A stretch of 64,000 bases of DNA from assembly GCA_018806985.1 (NCBI GenBank), contig JADANN010000467.1, forward strand, positions 1,116,001-1,180,000, given 5' to 3'. The notes under the pieces were generated by a model. It was not told where the DNA came from and did no database searches. It saw only the letters and a program-made list of their open reading frames with translations. Positions 48,769 through 60,000 of this stretch are shown piece after piece. How positions within the stretch are numbered: position 1 is the stretch's first letter; every line of letters begins with the position of its first letter. The position numbers and the translations under genes were made by a program. This stretch comes from Angiostrongylus vasorum (Eukaryota > Nematoda > Chromadorea > Rhabditida > Metastrongylidae).

Positions 48769-48965
48769 CACTAGTTTGATATAAAGACCGTGGTGGATCC
48801 TGGTATTGGTCTACTCCAAGTTAGACTTTCCTGATAGAAAAGCCGGACTCCTTCTCAGCCTAGGAGACCTTACCGGGTGGATGAATCCCCCCGCTGTACA
48901 TCGCAGCCCGGCACCCAGAAACAGCTCCCAGCCACGATGAGGCGGCTAACAGTTTCGCCTCCCTA
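48735..48965 (-). repeat. SINE-D piece
   Basis: Matches 52430-52620: CCGTGGTGGATCCTGG-type, CCGGACTCCTTCTCAGC, CCCCCCGCTGTACATCGCAG and CCAGCCACGATGA. It lacks the AAGTATC tail and abuts the RT fragment. Confidence 0.7.
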
Positions 48966-49059
48966 AGAGCCTGGAAAGTTTAAATTGACTGCATTCTACT
49001 CAGCCGAACATATTCGTAACGAAACGGAGGAAATATTAAGCCAGGTTTTCAATTGCATT

Positions 49060-49230
49060 GGAAGTAAATTAGCTTCTGGGCACGTTAACCGTTTCTTATG
49101 AGTCATTAAACATTTCATGTGAGCACAACACCATAGAGTTCACATGGAAGAGTAACGTTCCTCTCTCACATTAAAATATCAGTTTTAAACACTGTGTGAA
49201 ATCACTCTTGGAAAGAGTTATTCCTCTCTG
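49060..49230 (-). repeat. dispersed repeat shared with 4075-4225
   Basis: Reverse complement aligns with 4075-4225, including TTCCATGTGAACTCT and GACTCATAA. Confidence 0.55.
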
Positions 49231-49449
49231 TGGTTCATTTTCGGTTTCTTGCAATTTATTCGAAATGCTTCGAGACGTTTTCGCGCCGAAGTTTTAGATT
49301 TCCTTGCGAGGATGGTAACTATTACTTTGAAGTCTTTCCCATTATGTTTCTTTCTTTATGAGCACCTAGTGGGATATTTGGTTCAACTTCAAGTCTGCCG
49401 ACTAGTTTACCGACCGACTATTTTACTTTTGTACAGACGCAGATACTAT

Positions 49450-49735
49450 AGGGGCGCTTGTGGTGCAGTGGTCGGAGGCGCCCTGCGACACATACATGGG
49501 ATCGATCCCCGCTCCCGTGGCTCACGGAGCCTCCCATCCTTTTGGAGTCGGCAAATTCGTACCATACTTGTCTGGTAGGATAGCAACACTGGCTCGATAC
49601 ATCGGTAGGCCACCGCGGATCATTGTAAGGGCCAGATATGCATTCAATCACCTCCAAACTATGCTTCATATAGTGGAATGTACGGCGCATCCTTCAGGGA
49701 TTGATCAACGCCAAGAGCTTTATCCTTTATTTTTT
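49450..49735 (+). repeat. SINE-A copy, near complete
   Basis: Head GGGGCGCTTGTGGTGCAGTG, B box GGATCGATCCCCGC, body GGAGTCGGCAAATTCGTACC, end GATTGATCAACGCCAAGAGC and a TTTATCCTTTATTT tail. Confidence 0.8.
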
Positions 49736-51037
49736 TACGGACGCAGAGTGGCCTACGCGTTTCGCCATCTGTACAACGTATTCATCTGCAAAGGCTTTGC
49801 AAAAGATTGGCTACACCATTCCCGACAGCGTGCAATCGCCGTCTCTACCGTTAGAGCATATTATGCAATTCTGCGTTGTACATAGACAGTCATACAGCGC
49901 GTTATGACGTCTAAGGTCGGATGGTATTTAAGTTACTTTTACAGAATTCTCCAGGCCGGCCCTTCTTAAGCAACGTTTTATAGCTGCGCTTTTCGTATGA
50001 GATTAATGGCAGGGTAAACGGTACCTCATTTTACCTAGAATTATCTTTTTGGAGTTCTGGGATTTCCTCTACACCTTCCCAAGGAGCTACAGTTTCGTAG
50101 GCAAAGAAATGGCTATTTACCGGCCGAATTTCAAGGATACTTTCTTCCTCTTTCATGCACTGATGGCTGCTCGGAACATGTTTTTCACAGGCGTCGTTTT
50201 TTGTATGTGATGGATAAGAGATGGGTTATTGAACTAGTATGTTACCAGACTTATCTGAGAGGAGCACACTAATTTGATTTAAGGTGGGTACTTCCTAGTA
50301 ATTTTGCAGTTTAATTGTGCCCTCAGTTAGCTCTACGATATCCTACAGTCTGCTCAACGCTTGTTACTGCTTATCCATTGTTCTTTTATCCTACCATAAT
50401 AAATTTTTTTGCAGCGACAAAATCGTTTAAGAGACAAGAGTTTCTTTAAGTGAAAACAGGTTAAAGACAGTCTTACGATTTCTGAAATCACTACTTTTTA
50501 CACAGTGATTGAAACAACTGGTACAATTCTTTATTAACAACCAAAATAACAAAAATCTTCCCTGAACATGCTGGCATGAAAAGAAAAAAACAACTATGGA
50601 GATGCAAGCCTATCCGCCCTTACATTTAAACATGACGGAAGTATACCAAGGAAAGGAACTGAAATCGCTGGAAGTTTGGTAACAAGGGTTCTAGTCAGAA
50701 CTCATTATTGGAAAGCATCGTTGGAAAATTCATAAGTCTAATCAATCGTTACATAGCCAATCGTAAGTCAGTAATTTGAGAATCATTATTGGTTTGTTCC
50801 AAACACATCAACATAAACCAGCAACTTCAACAATATGACATTTATGGAATTTGAAGAAACTAGGAGGGAACATTATCACATCCACAAATTCAAGAGACAT
50901 GCATGTTCAACTAGACCATTATCGATCGAAATCCGATCAATACATATGGTTGCACCGTATGTTGCGATCGACACGTCTGTTTACCGTAGTGTATACAGAG
51001 ATATGTTCTAGAAGAAAAAGTGAACAACATGAGCACT

Positions 51038-54000
51038 TTATAAATGACGTGCACGGCGTTGTTGATACTCGTAGGCTCGACAATGTTCGTATTTCGCTTG
51101 TTTCACAAAATTCCTTGGATCTAGCGGTTCACATTCACCGCTGCATGTGCGTGGATAGCAAATGAATGAGATATGACGGATGTCAATTAGCGATGTGAGA
51201 TGGAACATGAAGTAGGCGACGATCATAACGTATTCCATGTAGGCGTACGTACGTGGCACTGAAAGATACACGCTCACAATCAACACCTAGCAAATTATTT
51301 TAGGTTGTGTGTAGCATGCTGGTTAGAGGTTATCGACGAGACACACCGGTCGTTGGTTCTGATCCCGCTCCCCGGAATCACTATGCCTTCCATCTCTTCG
51401 GTGGCCGAAAAATGGGTAGTAGACTTGTGTGGTAAGATAAAAACTCTGGATTGTTGCATTGCGTGGCCAACGTAAATCATTGTATAGGACAAATATGCAT
51501 TCATTCGATCACTCTTACGAGGTTTGATGAAGTTGAACGCATAGCGCGTCCGTCAGGGATTGTTCAATGCCAAACCTTTTATCCCTTATCCTCAAGTTGT
51601 TATATTCTCACATGCAGCCGTTGGTGAGCTGGCACGGTATCGTCAATAGTACTTTCATTATCAGTGCCTAATCTTTCGGTGGCTTCGTAACCTCTTCATT
51701 GATGTTCTTCCTTTCTAAGCAGTGAGACTTGAAGAGTAACTGCATTCTATTCACATAAGGCGGCGAGTTTAGTGATAAACTATAATTTTGATAAGATTAT
51801 GATAGATTTCATTTTTTCTGTGTGAATTGGTGGTTTAAAGTCTTAGATAACGCGGATGACTCTGAAGAAGACGATGACGGCCGAAACCTCGAGTCACCTC
51901 GTCAAAGAGAGTTTGTAAAAACGAAAGAACTTGTTTATTGATGCTGAAATCGATTGGTAATAGGCCTTCTCGAATTATTCGGTCCCCAAAAGTTTGCATG
52001 GCATTTCGGAAACGCAAATATCACTATTAATTCTTTCTACCGCTCGAGTGTAAACAAGTTTAACGCAATCTATACCTATCTTCTAAAGGGAACGATCCCA
52101 AGCCACTGCCACGCATGATCGTCCTGCCAAATATGGGTGCAGGAAGTGGTTTTAATAACTAATTACCCACTTTTTTCTTACATGCACCATACCAGCTTTT
52201 CCATCTGGAACCTGTACTGAGAGGAATACGTGGACACATCGAAATACTTACTTGATACTTGATACTTGAACGGCCCCTCCTCACTAGTCCCCAGCACAAT
52301 CACCATTTTTCGGAGATTTGCTAGTTAAGCTATTGTGGTTCCCTGGAATCCCGAGGGTAGCCTGGCCAAAGTCTGCCCCAGGTCGTCACCACGACAACCA
52401 GTCGCAGCCCTTGTGGATCAGAGGGAGATTTGCCAGCATGCGACTTTGATACCAGGACGGTGGTGGATCCTGGCATTGGTTTACTCTCAGCTAGGCTTCC
52501 TGATGGAAACGCCGGACTCCTTCTCAGCTTGGGAGACTCTGCCGGTGGGGCGTATCCCCCCGCTGTACATCGCAGTCCGACACCCAGGAACACCTCCCAG
52601 CCACGATGATGAGAACTGTTGGGAAGCACATCGAAATACTTTTCAAAAATCTCTAAACTAGTAGACTCTAGTGAAATGGGCTATTGCATCTCTTTAGAAA
52701 ACACTGCTTTCGTCCTTCACTGTTTTGTGTTTTCGATAAAAACTATCATAAAAGGATGAAAAGGACAAAGCTCTCGGCGTTGATCAATTCCAGATGGATG
52801 CGCCATGCATTCGACTTCATTAAGCATCGTTTGGAGGTGATTGAATCTGGCCTTTACAATGGCGCGCGATGGTGTACCGATGTATCGAGCCAGTGCTGCT
52901 ATCCTTCCAGACAAGTCTGGTGCCAATTTGCCGACCCCGGAGGGATGGAAGGCTTGGTGGGCCATGGGTGTGGGGAATCGATTCCACGTGTGCGTAGCAG
53001 GGCGCCTCCAACCACTGCGCCACACGCGCCCCTCTGTCATAGCATGCACTCTTTCCCTCAAAACTATCATACTATGAGGAAAATGGCAAACGACACTTTA
53101 GTGAAGATGACGTAAGGTGTCATTGATAGTGAGTTTTCTGATAAAACGTTAAAGCACAAAATTCGGCCAGCAATTGTAAAGGGCAAAAAAAAACTTACTG
53201 TATGAATAACATATTGGAAAGGAGATGGGAGAATAGTGATGTGCGAAATACTGCGGTGCCAAATAGCAGAAAACGCAAGCCGTTATTGTTTTGATCACAG
53301 CCGATAGTTGGTCGATCCTCTGCAGTAGATGAACTTTTTACGTACTTTTCATGTACTTTAAGTACTTTATGCCTTACAAGAACGAGAAAACATGCTTTTC
53401 GCTCTAAGAAGCTAGTGAGATGAAAAAAACAACTTTTCATATTGTTCGTTGGCGGCTTGATACACCTTAGTTGCTTCATAATAGATTGATAGATTTACTA
53501 AAGATTGCGGAATAAATACATAAGTGCTTGCGAGATCATCGAATTAAACTACTCAGTACAAGGTCGTAGCTCGAACCGTTGATGGTTGGCTTTCGATTCT
53601 TAGAACATGTTGCGAGCATCCTTCAGTGTTTCTGAGGTAACCACAAATTCTCAAGCGCTTCATTTTCTGTACAGATATTTCTAAAATTCTATTTGCTGCC
53701 TTTTCGTTTTCCCAGGCAGGGCACGATGTGAACTACGAACACAAGGATGTTGAGCTATGAACAAAACTCGAAACCTAGGGTGTGCTTCGTGCTTAGATCT
53801 CTTCCTTTGCTTATGTTAAACGGGATACTCTCTAGCATCGTCCTTTCGTCTGCGCGCTCAATAACGCTGAGTGATCCATCATCCTGATTACGCAGCGACC
53901 AGGTTTCTGGCGCATACGTTAAGGCAGAAAGTATCACGGAGTCGGGTGTTCTTTGTTCTCTTCACTACATCTCGATGCTCTTGAAAGCTCCCTAAGCCGC

Positions 54001-57000
54001 TTGTTTCCTACTGCTCAGCTCTGGAGCTAAGTCCTTCGGCATGTTGATTTCTCGACCTGAGTAGAAGTAACTGGAACATTCGGAGATGTTCGTTCCATTG
54101 AGCGTGAATGGGACATACGTAACCAATCCGTTCCTCATTGGTGTAATTGCCGACCATCGATTTTCACTCTCATGTTGTCCCATTCCAGTGTTCGCACGAC
54201 GTTCGAGGATGGCGGTGAATAATTTTGGCGAGATGATATCGCCTTGCCTAACTCCTCTTTTGACATCGATGTTAACATCGTTGTAGAATGGTGATATCTT
54301 GGTTGTGAAATTTTTATACAGCTCACCAAGAATCTATACACTGACTAGGGACTATCTTATTGTCCAGGGCTTCCTTGATTGCTTCTATCTCAGTCGAATC
54401 AACAGCTTTCTTTAAATCGACAAAAGTGAGAGAGTCTTGTCATTCTGTGGATATGGTCCTTCTTAGTGGAATATTTTTTCGAAACCCCGCTTACTCACGT
54501 GGCTGCCCTTCGTCCAATGTTCTGTGAATCCTGTTTAGGATGACTCGAGAGAAAAAGTTTGTAGAGGACAGTCAGCAAGCAGATTGGGCGATAGTTGCCT
54601 ATATCGTGGAGCTCACCCTTCTTGAATAATAGCACGATCTTGCTGGTCTTCCATTGAGTAGAAACCTAGTATTCGGAGAAGTAGCGTCTGAAAAGCCGAG
54701 CCAGTGTGTTCACGAGGACTGGCGGAAGGTTCTTCATGTGTTCAGGTCTTCTTCTGTCCGGCCATGGTGCTGTTCGGCTCTTCACCGACAAATTTGTTAT
54801 GATTAACGAAAACTTGCAAGCAAACACTATTCGTTACCTCACATTTTTTTAAACTGCTTAATATATTTAGAATTCATGACTCTGATTAGTCTTGTAATCA
54901 ACAACGACTAGGCATAACAAAATACCAACGTATACTTTCTTTCATTGATAAGCTGACACCAGGTTGCTACAAAAGTTTTGTTTGGCTAATGATTTGGTGC
55001 TTTCGCCTTCTTGAAAGCGGAGTGATTCGAGTCTTGGTCCGCAGTCGTTCGTCTTCGCGATATTGGTTATCGTTTATAGCATCAAGTTGAATTGTCTGCA
55101 GTGGAGTACTGCTCTGATGAAGTGACCCCATTCGTAAGTGTTCTTACAAAAGAATACATCGATTATTCATGCCGAAACTAAATGAACGTTAGTTTTCAAA
55201 AAATGTTAACTTGATTTATAGCGGTTAATATAATACGGACTGCTTATAGGATGGATTGTCTTCACCGAAACAAATCATTACCAGTAGAGAATGAGTGAAC
55301 AACTGTCTTACATTAAAGGACAGTGCTAAGTGAGAAAACTCCATTCGAGCAGTGCACTTCACTCCGGAAGATCCAACTACTAAGATGCATATCACAGGAA
55401 GAAACAGCTGACTTGGACAATTCAATCGAAATATCGCGACTTCATAGAAAGTGAAAGCGCCGAAACGTTAGCCACAATAAGGATTTTTAACGAATTCGTT
55501 AGCTTGCCGATGAATAAAAAATATTTCCATTGTTCATATCGAGGTTAACTGAAGCAGGGGGTTTAGAAAGGACGACAACATAACCACAATGATGCTGAGA
55601 TATTTGCAAAAAGTCCGGACCGCTAGTGTCTGTGGTTCGCAGCGAACTCGCTATTATTCTTTCCAGGGGTTAACTCGTTCACCACCACACCATGAGGGTC
55701 CTTTGTTTAGCATGTCTTTCAGCTAGTTTTCTATCGATCAGTGTCATCAGCAATCACCCGTCCATTCGTTCGCCAAAGCAGTACACCTGCGGTTCGGAGT
55801 TTTGTAAATATCTCTGCATCACTGTGGTTATATCACACATAATACCCTGACGTGAAGAATTGGATTAGGCAGTAAATAAAAAGTTAGCATTATGACAACG
55901 ATTTTACAGCGTATTTCTCTACAGAAGGAATTATTTCTGCTCTACTTAGTTTTCTTAATATTTCTTACAAGTCAGTGCTCGATTTCAAAACGGAAACCAA
56001 AGAGATTGCTATGACTTACCATTTGAGAGCTCTTACTGTAGGCGTACTGTATTGCTGCCGCAAGCACCATATTGACATTTGCCGTCATCATGAATAGAAT
56101 TTTGCAGAATCTGTTTACATCTGCAAACTAACGAGAGATAACTAATTATGACCACCCTTTATTTAAAAGTGAAAGGGAATATGGAGCTTGGCGCCGATCA
56201 ATCTGTTAGGGATGTGCTGTGTACTTGACTCCATTCGTTGCACCGTAAAAGGCGAGGTGGTTAAATGCATATATCGACAAAAATGAGTGAGGGTTTTGGC
56301 ACCGATTTTCTGATGCATGGGAAAGGAGGAAGAGGCTGACAAATGGTTTATTGATGGTGAACAAAATGTATGCAATCGAGCCATCGACCCATCCATATTG
56401 CAGGGGACCTCTAACCACTGCTGTACACGTGCACCTTCTTTTTTTTAGAAACGTTTTATTTTATTGCCAAAGATGGTGTGGAGGTAAATGTGTGACATCG
56501 GTTGCGTTCCATCGCCAGGACAAAGTGTTATACGAGTAGAACTTGGAATCACAGATGGTCGAACCTGCGACTACCTTGCGATTACCTTTGCCTTTTTTGG
56601 GGGGAGGAGGAGGAGAGGATCATGTGTTATCCAATGGACCTTCAAGACTCCTGTTTTGCCTTTCTCTCGGCCAATTTTTACCTCTGTGGTGTTGTCAGCA
56701 ATCATTCTTCAACGGGAATTGTTTAGGGAGAACAAAGCGGGGCATTCAACCCAGTTAAGCTGAAGCTGAAGCCTAAAAGTGAACCCGGGAAGGGCAATTG
56801 CGAACTCGAAGCTCATCAAGCGTTCTAGGTTTCGTTTCTATCGCAGCATCTTTGTAGTTGTATTTCACACGATATCCTGCCGTGAAAAAATAATAGACGC
56901 TAAATAAAAGTTAACCGCCGAGTTTTGCGAGCATCAATAGAAGCTGAGCTGAGTGATTCATTACAGTGTTGAGTCGGGAAAAAGTTTACTGCATCTCAGG

Positions 57001-60000
57001 ATTGCGGTGGAAACCATATTTGACAAGGCATTTAACGTTAATCAGAAAGAAAAGTCAACAGATGCTCAAGTAGCAGGCGATTTTATGCATGAACAGATCA
57101 TCTTTATGGAAAAACACTGCAATGCGACCAGCCAGTGGAAATGACGCGTACAATATTTGATGACATAACACTTGGTTATCAAGCTAAACAAGTAGTTCTC
57201 ATTTACGAATGATTGCTGATAGAACCGATGGAGCAAAAACATGGGTAAGAGAAAATCAAATCAAGGGCCTCGGTTAGTGTGGTAAACAGCACGTGAGATT
57301 CCGGAAAGGATAATCGCGAGTTCGAAGCCCATTTGGGGTCTCGAGTTTTGCTCACATCTCAGTGTCCTTATGGTTGTATTTCATATTGTTCCCTGTCATG
57401 AAAAAACGAACACGTAGAAAAATGGAAGCCAAAACGTTGAGCAAGTAGTAATTTTCGACAGTCGTGTGTTGTGTTGGATAACGGTGAACAACAACAGCCT
57501 AACCATTGCAAGTGAATTCATCGTAAGTGCTTGATTAACTCATTCCGCACCACGACCGTGACATGGTTGGCCAAATCGAATCGAATACAAGCTATTTTTT
57601 TATCGGCTATGGTTCTTCTGGTTTTTTGACAATAGAAAGTCCTTTTTTCAACAATAAGGAGACTTAAGCAGTTTTACCATGATAAAATTGCAGAGGAGGC
57701 TTCGCTCTGTCGTTCTACCAGCACAAATGATATGTATTCTACTTTTTTACTGGATATTGCTACGGTCATGATGTAAATACTGGGCATTTTGAAACATTTT
57801 GCAATTTATGTCGACTCTTCTTAAGTGCTTTCTTTATATACACATATACTATACATAACCATAGTGAATAAAATGATATAACAGCAATTTTGACTAGTGA
57901 CTGCTGATAGCGATTGATTGTGATTTACACCATAGCTTCAGCTTAACTGAGTTCAATGCCGATTTAGGCTCATCAGATCATCCCCGCCGACGGTGATTGC
58001 TGATAGCACATAGATCAATAATAGGGCTTAGAGAAAAAGTGAAACAAAGGACTCGCATGGTGTGGTGGTGAACGCGTTAGCCCCCTGGAAAGGGTAATAG
58101 CACGTTCGTTCCCCACCGCAGACACCTGCGGTTCGGAGTTTTGTAAATATCTCAGCACCACTATGGTTATATTTCACATAATGCCCTACCATAAAAAACA
58201 GCACGTGTGGCGCAGTGGTTGAGTGCCCTGCAACACACACATGGAATAGTTCACCGCGCCCGTGGCTCACCAAGCCTTGCATCCTTCCGGAGACAGAAAA
58301 CTGGTGCCAGGGGCTTGTCTGGGTGGGTAGCAGCACTGACGTAGGCCACCGCCAGTCATTGTAAAGACCAGATATGCATTCAATCACCTCCGTATGATGC
58401 TTAATGAAGTCGAATGCACAGTGCATCCCTCAGGGATTGATCAACGTCGACAGATTTATTTTTTTTCATTCACTCTGCCATTAAAAAGAGTAGGCAGTAA
58501 ATAAAAGAGTGACGAGATTGTAACAGCAAGTTGTTAGTCATATTTCCGATCGACGTAGATTTTCGAGAAAAATTATTTGTAAATCATTAAGTGTAGAGAA
58601 TGATTTTTCAAGTTCCACCCTTTCCACCATGTTCTGCTTTCGATTAGCTATCGAATATCCGTAGTGCTGTAAAGAAGAAAAAAGCCCAGGAAACCAGTGA
58701 ACTCTACATGTGTGCTATAGTGTCCATTTGCCTACATGGTCGTTTGGGCCAAATTGCTATTTACACCTTAGTGTCTGTACGCGGCAGAATGGGCTCATCA
58801 ATTTCCACCTTTTAATATGAGTGAAAAACAAAGAATGGAGATATAGAAAAAATTATAGAAAGAGCAGCATCTCTACTGCTGCGAAATGCAGTGAAGTATA
58901 CTTAAACGTTAGTGAATCCTCCAGAATATCGGAGAAATATAGGAGAGAAGATGGTGCTTATTGGTTGAAAACCAATAGATCACTGAATTGTTTATACTAA
59001 AGGAAGTCTTCCTCCCAACGATCAACCGCTTCATCGTGGATGGGAGGTGTTCCTGGGTGTCGGGCAGCGACGTACAGCAGAGGAAGAATCATCCCCTGGA
59101 GGGTCTCCCAGCCTGAGAAAGAGTACGGCGTTTCTATCAGGAAGTACCAGGATCCACCACCGTCCTGGTATCAAACTAGTTGTATGGTGGCAAATCTCCC
59201 TCTGATCCACAAGAGCTACGACTGCCTGTGGCGGTGAAGACCTGGGGCAGACATCGGCCAGGCTGACCTCGGGATTCCAGGGAACCACAATAGCTTAACC
59301 AGCAAAACTTCGAAAAAATGGAGATTATGCTGCAACCCGCACAACCAGTGAGGACGCGCCGTTCAAGTATCAAGTATCAAGTAAAGGAACTCTTAACCTC
59401 ACACTTTAGAAGATTTTTCTTAAATTTTAGGCAAAAGTTTTTAAATCTGGGAAAATGTTTGCCATCGTTTTTTAGAAAAGAAATCGAACAAAAAACCTTT
59501 AAAAGTCACCTGGAAAATCGCTGTGAGAGGTGATTATGCTGAATAAGGCCAAAGAGAACACCTCTAGGAAAGTCAGTAACGGTACGATCTCGATGGAAAT
59601 TCGATAGAAGAAAGGAAGCGACTCGTACTCGGCTCGCATCATGGCACTGCACAACATGAGTTATCAGTAAGTTAAATAACGGCGGTAACATGAACACAAA
59701 AAAACCAAATACTTCGATTTCTTGGGTTTCTGACACAAGGTCATTTTGCAGTATCTAATGATATTTTTTTGATGTTGCGGTGGTTTTCATGTTCTGTACA
59801 GCTTGAAGGAATTATAACAACTTCTAATTTATTCGTTTATATCCCCTTCACGATTGCAAAAGTTGTATCGGAATACTTCGTTGCTAGCAAGAACACAGTA
59901 ACTTAACGTCAACTGTTATGCTGGATGGAGCAGAAAAGAGACGCAATAAGAAGAAGCCTGCTAAATCCAGAAAAGGTTGGATGTGAGCTCTTTGAATAAA

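Larger units (their letters stand above)
48458..51037. other. gene-poor block 3' of the PGAP2-like gene
   Basis: Holds an RT fragment (48500-48768), a SINE-D piece, a copy of the 4075 repeat and one SINE-A. From 49910 to 51037 I see no gene or repeat. The 3' untranslated region of the PGAP2-like gene should start at 51037. Confidence 0.5.
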
